From positions 1-58,457 of the forward strand of contig JBBQQT010000002.1 of assembly GCA_038215555.1 (NCBI GenBank): 58,457 nt of DNA. Direction: 5' to 3'. The number at the start of each line of letters is the position of its first letter. Position 1 is the first letter of the stretch. The translations under genes and the position numbers were made by a program. Shown here piece by piece: positions 9,287-18,258 of the stretch. The notes beneath the pieces are model-generated. The model was given only the letters and a program-made list of their open reading frames with translations, was not told the origin of the DNA and did not search any database. The DNA is from PFJX01 sp038215555. GTDB taxonomy: Bacteria; Pseudomonadota; Gammaproteobacteria; Burkholderiales; Thiobacillaceae.

Positions 9287-12178
9287 ATGCAGGAAGCCCT
9301 GTTCCCCGAACTTGCCGATCAAGCCATTTCCAGCGAGGTTCTGCTGGAAAAATACGCCAAGGGAGACGAGAAAAATGTCGTCGATGTCCGCATGCGTGTC
9401 GCCCATGCCCTGGCTTCTGCAGAGAAGAAAAGTGAACGCGCCTATTGGGAACGGGCCTACTTCGCCGCCATGGAAGCCGGTTTCATCCCCGCCGGGCGGA
9501 TCAATTCCGCCGCCGGCACGGCCCTCCAGGCGACCCTGATCAACTGCTTCGTGCAACCGGTAGGCGATGCGATTTCCGGTGAATCGGACGGCAAACCGGG
9601 CATCTACGTGGCGCTCGAAGAGGCCGCCGAAACCATGCGTCGCGGCGGCGGCGTCGGCTATGACTTCTCCACCATTCGGCCGAAGGGCGCGCTGGTCAAA
9701 GGCACGCAATCGCGCGCCAGCGGCCCGGTTTCCTACATGCGCGTGTTCGATCGCTCCTGCGAAACCGTGGAATCCGCCGGCTCCCGGCGCGGCGCGCAGA
9801 TGGGCGTGATGCGCTGCGATCATCCGGATATCGAACTGTTCATCCATGCCAAAGACCAAGGCGATCTGAAGAACTTCAACATCTCGGTCGGCGTCACCGA
9901 TGCCTTCATGCAGGCGGTGGAAGACGATGCCGACGTGGAATTGACGCACCGCGCCGAACCCGGTATTGAACAGAAAGCCGCCGGCGCTTATCAACGCCAG
10001 AGCGACGGTCTCTGGGTGTACAAAAAATTTCGCGCGCACGACCTGTGGACCCAGATCATGGCCTCCACCTACGACCACGCCGAACCCGGCATCCTGTTTC
10101 TTGACCGCATCAACCGCGACAACAACCTGTATTACTGCGAAAGCATCGAGGCGACCAACCCCTGCGGCGAACAGCCATTACCACCCTACGGCTGCTGCTG
10201 TCTCGGTTCGGTCAACCTGACCCGCTTCGTGCGCCAGGCATTCAACGAAAACGCCAATTTCGATTTCGACGGACTCGCGCGGGTGTTGCCGGTGTGCGTG
10301 CGGGCGCTGGACAACGTGCTCGACCTGACCGCCTGGCCGCTGGAAAAACAGCGTATCGAAGCGCACAACAAGCGCCGCGTCGGCCTCGGCTTTACCGGCC
10401 TGGGCGATGCACTGGCGATGCTGGGTCTGCGTTACGACACGCCGGACGCGCTGGCCTTCTCGACCCGGATCGCCGAATTCATGCGCGACCAGTCTTATCT
10501 GGCCTCGGTCGAACTGGCCAAGGAGCGCGGTGCTTTTCCTCTGTTCAACGCCGACCTGTATCTGTCCGGTGGCAACTTCGCCAGTCGTCTGCCAGCGCAC
10601 ATCAAAGACAGCATCCGCGCGCACGGCATGCGCAACTCGCACCTGCTGTCCATCGCCCCCACCGGCACCATCTCGCTGGCGTTCGCTGACAACGCCAGCA
10701 ACGGTATCGAACCGCCATTCTCCTGGGCCTACACGCGGAAAAAGCGCGAAGCGGATGGCGGCTGGAAGGAATATCAGGTGGAAGACCATGCCTGGCGGCT
10801 GTTCCGCGAACAGGGCGGCGATGTCACGCAACTGCCGGCGGCCTTCGTCACCGCGCTGGAAATTTCCGCTACCGCGCACATGAACGCCGTCGCCGCCGTC
10901 GCGCCGTATGTCGATTCAGCCATTTCCAAAACGGTCAACGTCCCGGCCGACTATCCCTACACCGAATTTCAGGACCTCTATTTCGCCGCCTGGAAGGCTG
11001 GCCTGAAAGGCATCGCCACCTATCGGCCTAATGCTGTGCTGGGCAGCGTGCTGTCCACCACGCCGGCAACGCCGGATGCTTCCAGCGCGGCGAGCAATGC
11101 CAAAGCACCGCAGGATTTCGAACTCTCCGACGTCAACCGCCGCATCGAAATCAAGGCGCTGCCCGCGCCTGTGCTGGAAAGCCTGAAATGGCCCGGCCGC
11201 CCGAAGCTCTCCGGCGGCAACCCGGCCTGGTGTTACATGATCGACAGTGACTGCGGCAGCTTCGCGCTGTTCGTCGGGCATACGGAACCGAGCGAAAGCG
11301 ACGGCCGCGCCTGGCCGTTCGAAGTCTGGGTCAACGGTGCAGAACAACCGCGCGGCCTCGGCGCCATCGCCAAAACGCTATCGATGGACATGCGCGCCAA
11401 CGATCGCGGCTGGCTGAAACTCAAGCTCGACACGCTGGCAAAGACACGCGGCGACGACAGTTGCGCGATTCCCTTCCCGCCCGATGGCGAACCGCGCCAG
11501 ATGCCCAGCCTGGTTTCCGCCGTCGCGCAACTACTGCGCTGGCGGCTGGAAGACCTGAACGCGCTCTACGGTGCAGGCGAAACACCTGTCCTCGACGCGC
11601 TGTTCTCGCACAAGGAACCGAAAACCGGCACCGACGGCACCCTGTCCTGGACCGTCGACGTGCTCAACCCGCATACCGGCGACGACTTCGTCCTTGGCCT
11701 CAAGGAAATCACCCTGCCGGATGGTGTCACCCGGCCTTACTCGGTCTGGCTCTCCGGTGAATACCCGCGCGCGCTCGACGGCCTGTGCAAACTGCTCTCG
11801 CTCGACATGCGCGTGATGGACCCGGCCTGGATCGGCATGAAACTGCGCAAACTGCTGAACTACCCGGAACCGCTGGGCGACTTCATGGCCTTCGTGCCTG
11901 GCGCATCAAAACAGACCAACTGGCCGTCCACCATCGCCTACCTCGCCCGCCTGATCATCCACCGCTACGCCATGCTCGGCATCCTCACCGAAGAAGGCCT
12001 GCCGGTGAAGGAGATGGGCATCCTGCAAACCCCCGCCCTGCCAGCATCCAGCAGCGGCGAACCGGCCAAGGTCATCATGACCGGCGCGGTCTGCAAGGAA
12101 TGCGGCAACGCCACGGTGATCAAGAAGGATGGGTGTGATTTCTGCACCGCGTGCGGGGCGGTAGGGGCGTGCGGTTAG
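9287..12178 (+). CDS. nrdJ: Class II adenosylcobalamin-dependent ribonucleotide reductase
   Basis: A 963-residue B12-dependent reductase that makes deoxynucleotides without oxygen or a diiron subunit. TNPCGEQPLPPYGCC near residue 290 holds one active-site cysteine, and APTGTISLAFADNASNGIEP near 465 is the substrate-binding loop. The C-terminus has two tandem copies of a TSCPD-like domain (about residues 640-750 and 790-900) and a zinc-ribbon-like cysteine tail (CKECG, then CDFCTACG). The ATG at 9287 was chosen because AGGAGGAG lies 6 bases before it, although the frame is open from 9218. Paired NrdR-type boxes precede it and a hairpin terminator follows at 12265. Confidence 0.95.
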   Translation: MQEALFPELADQAISSEVLLEKYAKGDEKNVVDVRMRVAHALASAEKKSERAYWERAYFAAMEAGFIPAGRINSAAGTALQATLINCFVQPVGDAISGESDGKPGIYVALEEAAETMRRGGGVGYDFSTIRPKGALVKGTQSRASGPVSYMRVFDRSCETVESAGSRRGAQMGVMRCDHPDIELFIHAKDQGDLKNFNISVGVTDAFMQAVEDDADVELTHRAEPGIEQKAAGAYQRQSDGLWVYKKFRAHDLWTQIMASTYDHAEPGILFLDRINRDNNLYYCESIEATNPCGEQPLPPYGCCCLGSVNLTRFVRQAFNENANFDFDGLARVLPVCVRALDNVLDLTAWPLEKQRIEAHNKRRVGLGFTGLGDALAMLGLRYDTPDALAFSTRIAEFMRDQSYLASVELAKERGAFPLFNADLYLSGGNFASRLPAHIKDSIRAHGMRNSHLLSIAPTGTISLAFADNASNGIEPPFSWAYTRKKREADGGWKEYQVEDHAWRLFREQGGDVTQLPAAFVTALEISATAHMNAVAAVAPYVDSAISKTVNVPADYPYTEFQDLYFAAWKAGLKGIATYRPNAVLGSVLSTTPATPDASSAASNAKAPQDFELSDVNRRIEIKALPAPVLESLKWPGRPKLSGGNPAWCYMIDSDCGSFALFVGHTEPSESDGRAWPFEVWVNGAEQPRGLGAIAKTLSMDMRANDRGWLKLKLDTLAKTRGDDSCAIPFPPDGEPRQMPSLVSAVAQLLRWRLEDLNALYGAGETPVLDALFSHKEPKTGTDGTLSWTVDVLNPHTGDDFVLGLKEITLPDGVTRPYSVWLSGEYPRALDGLCKLLSLDMRVMDPAWIGMKLRKLLNYPEPLGDFMAFVPGASKQTNWPSTIAYLARLIIHRYAMLGILTEEGLPVKEMGILQTPALPASSSGEPAKVIMTGAVCKECGNATVIKKDGCDFCTACGAVGACG

Positions 12179-12196
12179 ACGTTGGAAGCTGTCGGT

Positions 12197-12258
12197 GACC
12201 GCATAAAGTGAAATCTGGACCGCATAAAGTGAAATCCTAGACTCCAATTAGTGAAATC
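12197..12258 (+). repeat. Phased direct repeats (AGTGAAATC x3)
   Basis: The 19-base word GACCGCATAAAGTGAAATC occurs at 12197-12215 and again, identical, at 12218-12236. Its last nine bases AGTGAAATC recur at 12250-12258. The AGTGAAATC cores start at 12207, 12228 and 12250, steps of 21 and 22 bases, or about two helical turns each. They sit between the nrdJ stop and its terminator, just before a decayed IS. The spacing suggests binding sites for a protein, such as the multiple terminal repeats of an IS21-type transposon end. That assignment is a guess. Confidence 0.75.
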
Positions 12259-12264
12259 AATTAG

Positions 12265-12291
12265 CCCCAGTGATTCGTCACTGGGGGTTTT
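12265..12291 (+). terminator. Rho-independent terminator after nrdJ
   Basis: CCCCAGTGA, loop TTCG, TCACTGGGG, then G and TTTT: a perfect 9-bp stem with a stable tetraloop and a short U run, 86 bases after the nrdJ stop. Confidence 0.82.
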
Positions 12292-12369
12292 CATACTGAT
12301 TACTGATATCAGCGTTGGTTTGCGTCTAACGGCTTGTCGGGCTGGGGCCAGCCTCAGAACTGGCTGTAC

Positions 12370-13698
12370 TCAGCTCACCCGGCCAGTGAACTGGTCACCC
12401 ATGCCTGGCTACAACAGCACTCGGGCCTGGGCGACCTGATTGGCTTTGGCTTCGAGTCGATGGATATGAACCGCCTGTACCGGCATCCGACGCGCTGTTC
12501 AAGCACCGCGATGCCTTGCAAGATCACCTGTTCGCCCAAGCCCAGTCGCTCTTCGGCTTCAGCCCGACCATCACCCTGTACGATCTGACCAACACCTATT
12601 TCGAGGTGTATCTGCGCCGGTGTCGCCAAGGCCAAACGCGGCCACAGCAAGGAGTCTCGTAGCGACTGCCTACTGGTCACGCTGGCCGTAGCGCTTGACT
12701 CCAGTGGCTTCGTGCGGCGCTCAAAAGTCTTTGCCGGCAACGCCAGTGAGCCCGTGACCCTCAAGGACATGCTCACCAGTCTGAACGCAGCCCCTGGGGC
12801 CACCGTGGTGATGGATGCGGGCATTGCCACTGAAGCGAACCTGACTTGGCTGCGTGAGAACGGCTACCACTACTTGGTCAAATCTCGCCTGCGCGAGCGC
12901 CAGTTCGATCCCGAGGGGGCTACTGAGGTGAAGACCGCCGGTGATGTCACGATCAAGATGAACCGAGTCATTGATGCCCAGGGTCAGGTGCTGCTGTACT
13001 GCCACTCACCGGCGCGCGCGCAAAAGGATCGGGCCATTGATGATGCGAAAGCCGCCGGTTTTGAGGCGGCATGCGAGAAATTGAAGGATGGACTCGTCAA
13101 GCCGCGTGGCGCCAAGGATGTGGAGACGATCATGGAGCGTCTGGGTCGGGCCAAGCAGCGTTTCTCACGGGGCGCGCAGCACTACGAGGTGCAGGTTATC
13201 AAGGACGAGACCCAGTTGACCGCGGTCGACATCACCTGGAGTAAGCGCATCAAGCCTGGTAGTGCAGCGGCGCACCCGGGGGTGTACTGTCTGCGCACGA
13301 ATCTGCTTGATTTGGACGATGCCATCCTGTGGCGGACCTACGTGATGTTGACGGATCTGGAGTCGGTGTTTCGCTCGCTCAAGCCGGACTTGGGTCTGCG
13401 CCCGGTGTTTCATCAGGTGGAGTGCCGGGTGGAGGGGCATTTGTTCATCAGTGTGCTGGCTTACCACTTCGTCCACATGCTGCGTACGCAGCTCAAGTCC
13501 AAAGGCATTGATGACAGTTGGTCAACCTTGCGCGAGACCTTGTCCGTGCAGCGACGCTTGACTGTCACGATGACTCGCCGCGATGGGCGCACCGTGCATG
13601 TGCGCAATTCCAGCCGGCCAGAGCCGCGTCATCAAAGCATCAACGAGATTCTGGGCCACGCGCTCAATCCAGGCGGTACGCAGCGCACAGTGATTTAG
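12370..13698 (+). pseudogene. IS1634-family-like transposase, truncated and frameshifted
   Basis: The remains of a DDE transposase of the IS1634/IS4-like type. The readable protein starts at about ASELVTHAWLQQHSGLGDLIGF (12382, frame 1). It shifts to frame 3 at about 12483 (ASDALFKHRDAL, then TITLYDLTNTYFE) and returns to frame 1 at about 12612. From there it runs cleanly through VVMDAGIATEANLTWL and the YVMLTDLESVFRSLKPDLGLRP/VEGHLFISVLAYH C-terminal block to the stop at 13696. Roughly the first 190 residues expected for the family are absent. The two frame breaks are explained by single missing G bases (12483 and about 12605) plus a two-base insertion near 12612. It cannot make a full transposase. 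Confidence 0.85.
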
Positions 13699-13820
13699 CG
13701 CTGCAACGCAGCAGCGATGCTATGAAACCCAGTGCGGCATTACACGAATGTAGTGCCATACACGCCGAAAATATTCACTAAGTTATTGATATTATTTTGA
13801 TTTGTAGTGCCTTATGACAA
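12370..13820 (+). mobile_element. Decayed IS1634-like insertion sequence
   Basis: The right part of an IS: transposase remnant followed by a short AT-rich 3' region (13740-13820) with two copies of GTAGTGCC(A/T)TA, at about 13750 and 13806. No matching left inverted repeat was found before 12370, which agrees with loss of the 5' third. The exact ends cannot be drawn without a reference copy. The element separates nrdJ from the convergent pan operon. Confidence 0.6.
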
Positions 13821-13827
13821 AGATAGG

Positions 13828-14700
13828 TTAATGCCACCGCGCCACATCTCGACTCTGCCAGATGAGGCGGCACTCGATGTTGTCGATCAGCCGGGTGCGA
13901 CCCAGATGGGCGGCGGCGAGGATGACCAGATCGGTTTCGTTTGCCTTCGGCGGCGTCAGCGTTGCCTGGCTGCGTACGGCGATGTAGTCGACCTGCCAGC
14001 CGTGGGTGGTGAGTTCATCCGCCATCGCCTGTTCGATACTGGAAAATTCGCCATCGCCCGATTCGATGCGTTGCGCCGCTGCGCGCAGAAGGCGATACAG
14101 GCGAGGTGCTTCTGCGCGTTCTGACTGACATAGATAGCCATTGCGTGAGGACAGCGCGAGTCCATCCTCAGCGCGGCCGGTTTCGCCTTCCAGCATGATG
14201 ATGGGCAGGTTGAACTGGCGCACCATGCTTTTCAGGATGAATAGCTGTTGGTAATCCTTCTTGCCGAAGGCGGCGTAGCGCGGCTGAACCATGTTGAACA
14301 GTTTCAGTACAACGGTGGCGACTCCCTGGAAATGGCCGGGGCGAAAGGCGCCGCAGAGGGTGTCGGCGAGCGGCGGTTGCACGCTGTAGATTTGCGCTTC
14401 CGGGTACATCTCGTTGACGTCCGGGGCGAACACGATGTCGCAGCCGGCGGCTTGCAGTTGTGCGCAATCGGCTTCGAGGGTGCGCGGGTAGCGATTGAAA
14501 TCCTCGCCGGTGCCGAATTGCAGCGGGTTGACAAAGATGCTTGAGACGATGGGGCCACTGTGTTGCGGACAAGCGCGCCGCGCCAGGTTGATCAGCGAAA
14601 TATGGCCGCTGTGCAGGTTGCCCATGGTTGGCACGAAGGCGGTTTCGCGCGCATCGGCCAGCGCGCTGCGCAGTTCGCTGACGGTGTGGATCAGGCGCAT
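13828..14700 (-). CDS. panC: Pantothenate synthetase
   Basis: A 290-residue cytosolic enzyme joining pantoate and beta-alanine with ATP to give pantothenate. FVPTMGNLHSGHISLI (residues 22-37) carries the HIGH-type nucleotide motif, FVNPLQFGTGEDFNRYPRT follows, and FGKKDYQQLFILKSMVRQ contains the conserved lysine loop. SSRNGYL is the KMSKS equivalent. Length is normal. Its ATG overlaps the panB stop by one base (TGATG), so it is the second gene of a panB-panC operon. The 3' end runs up to the decayed IS, whose edge lies only a few bases beyond the stop. Confidence 0.96.
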   Translation of the reverse strand: MRLIHTVSELRSALADARETAFVPTMGNLHSGHISLINLARRACPQHSGPIVSSIFVNPLQFGTGEDFNRYPRTLEADCAQLQAAGCDIVFAPDVNEMYPEAQIYSVQPPLADTLCGAFRPGHFQGVATVVLKLFNMVQPRYAAFGKKDYQQLFILKSMVRQFNLPIIMLEGETGRAEDGLALSSRNGYLCQSERAEAPRLYRLLRAAAQRIESGDGEFSSIEQAMADELTTHGWQVDYIAVRSQATLTPPKANETDLVILAAAHLGRTRLIDNIECRLIWQSRDVARWH

Positions 14701-15482
14701 CAGAAGGTGTGCTCCGGGCCGGGGAATTCGCCGGATTTGACCGCTGCGACATAGGCGCGGATCGCCGCGGCCAGGTCGCCGGCGCCGGCCATGAAGTTCT
14801 TCGAGAAGCGCGGCGGCTTCGGCGTCAGGCCGAGAAGGTCTTGCAGGACCAGTACCTGGGCATTGCAGTACGGGCCGGCGCCGATGCCGATGCTGGGGAT
14901 GCGCAGGCGTTGGGTGACGGTTTCCGCCAGCACGGCGGGAATCGACTCCAGCACCAGCATTTGCGCGCCGGCGCTTTCCAGGTCGCTGGCGTCTTGCAGC
15001 AATTGGGTCGCGGTGCTGGCGTCACGCGCCTGGGCGCGGTAGCCGGTGAGGTTGACCGATTGCGGCAACAGGCCAAGATGGGCGCAGACCGGGATGCCGC
15101 GTTGGCTGAGGAAGCGCACGCTTTCAAGCATGATCGCGCCACCTTCGAGCTTGACCATGTTGGCGCCGACGGCCATCAATTTGGCGGCGGCGTCGAATGC
15201 CTGTTGCGGGCTTTTCTGGTAGCTGCCAAAGGGCAGGTCGGCCACCACGAATGCGCCGCCAGCCGCACCGCGCACGACCGCGTCGGTGTGGTAGATCATC
15301 TGTTCCAGCGTGACCGGCAGGGTGGAGGTGTGGCCTTGCACCGTCATTCCGAGCGAGTCGCCGACCAGCAGAACATCGACGCCGTTGTCCACCAGCAAAC
15401 GCGCGAAGCTGGCGTCATAGCAGGTCAGCACGCTGAGTTTTTCGCCTTTCTCGGCGCGGGCAAGTAGTTGCGGCAGATACAT
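14700..15482 (-). CDS. panB: 3-methyl-2-oxobutanoate hydroxymethyltransferase
   Basis: A 260-residue TIM-barrel enzyme that transfers a hydroxymethyl group from methylene-tetrahydrofolate to ketoisovalerate, the first committed step to pantothenate. LTCYDASFARLLVDNGVDVLLVGDSLGM (residues 19-46) has the metal-binding Asp, and VKLEGG and the VCAHLGLLPQSVN loop are also present. It reads with panC, and the deoxynucleoside kinase gene lies 41 bases upstream on the same strand, so pcnB-folK-dNK-panB-panC is probably one transcript. Confidence 0.96.
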   Translation of the reverse strand: MYLPQLLARAEKGEKLSVLTCYDASFARLLVDNGVDVLLVGDSLGMTVQGHTSTLPVTLEQMIYHTDAVVRGAAGGAFVVADLPFGSYQKSPQQAFDAAAKLMAVGANMVKLEGGAIMLESVRFLSQRGIPVCAHLGLLPQSVNLTGYRAQARDASTATQLLQDASDLESAGAQMLVLESIPAVLAETVTQRLRIPSIGIGAGPYCNAQVLVLQDLLGLTPKPPRFSKNFMAGAGDLAAAIRAYVAAVKSGEFPGPEHTF

Positions 15483-15523
15483 GTCGGAGCCTTCCGAGTT
15501 TCGAATGCTGAAAATGGCCTGGT

Positions 15524-16162
15524 TCAGGCGCCTAGATTGAAGAATTCGCGCGCACCGCGCATGTCCTGGATGCGTTGCAACAGTAATTCGAAATCTGCAT
15601 CCTTGTCGGCGAAGTTAAGGTTCTCGCTATTCACGATCAGAAGCGGTGAGGCTTCGTAATGATAGAAAAACTCGCTGTAAGCCTTTGATAGCTCGTTCAG
15701 ATAGTTTTCATTGATCTGGCGTTCATAGGCGCGGCCGCGTTTTTTTACGCGTTCAAGCAACGCGCTGGGTTTGGCTTGCAGATAAATCACCAGATCCGGT
15801 GCCGTGGCTTGAGGTTTCAGGCCTTCATAGAGCTGGTGATAAAGGCGATATTCGGTGTCGTCGAGCAGCAGCTTGGCGAACAGCAGGTCTTTTTCAAGCA
15901 TGAAATCGGCGACCCGGGCTGCACCGAACAGTTCATCCTGCACCAGGTGGCGCGCCTGATCGACGCGGGCCACCAGAAAGAACAGTTGCACCGGCAAGGC
16001 GTAGCGTCGGCGATCTTCATAGAAACGCGGCAAGAATGGGTTTTCTTCGGTGTTTTCCAGAATCAGTTCAGCGTTCAGGTGCGCCGCAAGCTTGCGCGCC
16101 AGGCTGGTCTTGCCTGCGCCAATCGGGCCTTCAACAACAATGTGGCGGAAACGGCTGAACAT
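15524..16162 (-). CDS. Deoxynucleoside kinase (dNK family)
   Basis: A 212-residue kinase of the deoxyadenosine/deoxyguanosine kinase family. P-loop VVEGPIGAGKTSLARKL is near residue 10, LENTEENPFLPRFYED follows (Glu that contacts the deoxyribose), and the lid segment RVKKRGRAYERQI is near residue 150. The frame is open back to 16303, but that region overlaps folK and does not look like the family, so the ATG at 16162 was taken. In many betaproteobacteria a kinase of this type sits between folK and panB, as it does here. Substrate preference cannot be read. Confidence 0.88.
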   Translation of the reverse strand: MFSRFRHIVVEGPIGAGKTSLARKLAAHLNAELILENTEENPFLPRFYEDRRRYALPVQLFFLVARVDQARHLVQDELFGAARVADFMLEKDLLFAKLLLDDTEYRLYHQLYEGLKPQATAPDLVIYLQAKPSALLERVKKRGRAYERQINENYLNELSKAYSEFFYHYEASPLLIVNSENLNFADKDADFELLLQRIQDMRGAREFFNLGA

Positions 16163-16208
16163 GGAGAAATGAGAAGAATTGGGAAGAAACAGGAAGAAGC
16201 GGAGAAAA

Positions 16209-16727
16209 CTACTGACAGCGAGTGGCGCGCGTCGCAGTTTCGGATGCCAGCGGGATGATGTCGCTGACATCGGTTTTTGCCAGGCAGTCGGCGACCCGGC
16301 CATGTCCGGGGATCAGCGCATCTGGGGCAATTTCGGCCAGCGGCAGCAGGACAAAGGCGCGCTCGGTCATGCGCGGGTGCGGCAGCGTCAGGCCATGCTC
16401 GTGCATGACCAGGCCATCGTAAAGCAGCAGATCGAGATCCAGGCTGCGCGGCGCATTCTTGAAGGTGCGGTTGCGGCCGTGCCGGGCTTCGATCTGCAAC
16501 AGGGCGGCGAGCAGGGCGCGAGGTGACATCTGGGTGACGATGGCCGCTGCCGCGTTGATGAAATCCGGCTGCTCCGCGAAGCCAACCGGCTTCGATTGAT
16601 AGAGCGATGAACAGGCGATAAGGCGTGTTTCGGGTAGGTTGTCGAGTTGCGCCCAGGCTTGCTCGATTTGGCTGATCGGGTCGCTCAGGTTCGAGCCGAG
16701 TGCGATGTAGGCGGCAATTTCAGCCAA
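16209..16727 (-). CDS. folK: 2-amino-4-hydroxy-6-hydroxymethyldihydropteridine diphosphokinase
   Basis: A 172-residue HPPK of folate synthesis, moving pyrophosphate from ATP to hydroxymethyl-dihydropterin. It begins with AYIALGSNLSDP, has SSLYQSKPVG, QPDFINAAA and the signature GRNRTFKNAPRSLDLDLLLYD, and PHPRMTERAFVLLPLAEIAP near the end. Length is close to the usual 160-170. Its start overlaps the pcnB stop by 8 bases, indicating coupled translation. Confidence 0.95.
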   Translation of the reverse strand: MAEIAAYIALGSNLSDPISQIEQAWAQLDNLPETRLIACSSLYQSKPVGFAEQPDFINAAAAIVTQMSPRALLAALLQIEARHGRNRTFKNAPRSLDLDLLLYDGLVMHEHGLTLPHPRMTERAFVLLPLAEIAPDALIPGHGRVADCLAKTDVSDIIPLASETATRATRCQ

Positions 16728-18102
16728 GTTTGACCTCGATGGCTGCTTCGTCGGCGGGTTTGCGCGGTCCGCGCTTGCGTCGTTTGGTTTTGCCCTCGCC
16801 CGCCTGCGGTTTGATCAGCATGGCTTCGCGTTCGTTGTCGTTGGCATCCGGGAAACGTGTCCACCAATCGGCCAGTTCCTGGGCGGCATCTTCGCCTTTG
16901 GCGCGGATCAGCAGGAAGTCGTAACCGGCACGGAAGCGCGGGTGTGCCAGCAGCCGGAACGGGCGTGCGCCGCTGCGTTGTTCAAAGCGGGATTGCAACG
17001 ACCAGATTTCCTTGATCGTGCCGTCGAAGCGACGCGGAAACGCCAGCACGCGACGTTGGCGTTCGAGTGCCGCATCCATTGCGTCGTAAAGCGCGGATTG
17101 ATCGCTCTGGCCGCTGTTCCGGTTGCGTTTCAGCTCGGCTTGCATGTCGAACCAGAGCAGGCAGGCGAGCATGAAGGCGGGCGATGCGGAATGGCCCTGG
17201 CGAACGCGTTGGTCGGTGTCGTGCAGCGCGACATGGAGTAATTTCTGCCGTTCCGGATCGTCCAGAATGGTGTCGAGCATCGGCAAAATGCCGTGGTGCA
17301 GACCTTCCGCGCGCAACTGGCGGACGCCGCGCTCGGCATGGCCGGAGAGCAGCAGCTTCATCATTTCGTCAAACAGACGGGCCGACGGGATGCGTTCCAG
17401 CATCGATGCGAGTTCGGCAATCGGGGCGCGCGTGGCGGGATCGATGTGGAAATCGAGTTTGGCGGCAAAGCGGGCGGCACGCAGCATGCGCACCGGGTCT
17501 TCGCGGAAGCGCTGGATCGGGTCGCCGATGATGCGCAGTACCTTCTTTTTGGCGTCTTCGACGCCGCCATGCCATTCCCAGACTTCTTCCGTTTCCGGGT
17601 CGTAATACAGGGCGTTGACGGTGAAGTCGCGGCGTTCCGCATCTTCCGCCTGGTTGCCGAATACGTTGTCGCGCAACAACATGCCGTCCTCGGCAGTGAC
17701 GCGGGAATCGTCGTCGTCGTCGCTTTCATCTTCCTTCGGCAACGAGGCGGCACGATAAGTGGTGACTTCGATCGTGTCGGCGCCGCAATAGACGTGCACG
17801 ATCTGGAATCGCCGACCGATCAGACGCGAACGACGGAATACCTGGCGGACCTGCTCCGGCAAGGCATCGGTGGCGACATCGAAGTCTTTCGGTTCGCGTC
17901 CGAGCAACAGATCGCGCACTGCGCCGCCCACCACGAAGGCGCTATAGCCGGCTTCCTTCAGTGCGCGCGTGGTTTTCAGGGCGCAGGAATGGATCTGTTC
18001 GCGCCGGATGCCGTGAACTTCGACTGGAATGATGCGAGGTCCGCTGTCGACTTTGGCGGCCGCAGCTTTACCGAAAACTTTTTTGATGAACCGACGAATC
18101 AT
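16720..18102 (-). CDS. pcnB: Poly(A) polymerase I
   Basis: A 460-residue class II nucleotidyltransferase that adds 3' poly(A) tails to RNA and promotes decay. AFVVGGAVRDLLLGREPKDFDVATDA (about residues 55-80) holds the G-[GS] and D-x-D motifs. RRDFTVNALYYDPETEEVWEW and RFREDPVRMLRAARFAAKLDF are the following family blocks. The C-terminal tail is very basic (KTKRRKRGPRKP), as in PcnB rather than CCA-adding enzymes. It is the first gene of the minus-strand operon and diverges from exbB across a 156-base gap. Confidence 0.94.
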   Translation of the reverse strand: MIRRFIKKVFGKAAAAKVDSGPRIIPVEVHGIRREQIHSCALKTTRALKEAGYSAFVVGGAVRDLLLGREPKDFDVATDALPEQVRQVFRRSRLIGRRFQIVHVYCGADTIEVTTYRAASLPKEDESDDDDDSRVTAEDGMLLRDNVFGNQAEDAERRDFTVNALYYDPETEEVWEWHGGVEDAKKKVLRIIGDPIQRFREDPVRMLRAARFAAKLDFHIDPATRAPIAELASMLERIPSARLFDEMMKLLLSGHAERGVRQLRAEGLHHGILPMLDTILDDPERQKLLHVALHDTDQRVRQGHSASPAFMLACLLWFDMQAELKRNRNSGQSDQSALYDAMDAALERQRRVLAFPRRFDGTIKEIWSLQSRFEQRSGARPFRLLAHPRFRAGYDFLLIRAKGEDAAQELADWWTRFPDANDNEREAMLIKPQAGEGKTKRRKRGPRKPADEAAIEVKLG

Positions 18103-18182
18103 GGTTGCCGGAAGAGATATTCGTTCATGGTGGCGATCTCCTGAGGCGCGAGATTATACACATCGTCCCGATACGGCCGGCC

Positions 18183-18211
18183 TTGCCCGGACCCGCCCCG
18201 CAAGCTACATT
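18183..18211 (+). promoter_or_regulatory. Candidate sigma-70 promoter for exbB
   Basis: TTGCCC at 18183-18188, 17 bases, then TACATT at 18206-18211, 47 bases before the exbB start, in the pcnB/exbB divergent gap. Each box differs from the consensus at two or three positions, so this is a moderate call. Confidence 0.4.
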
Positions 18212-18258
18212 AGTGTGGCTTCTGCCGTTCGAATTTACGCTTTCAAGGACTTTTTGCA

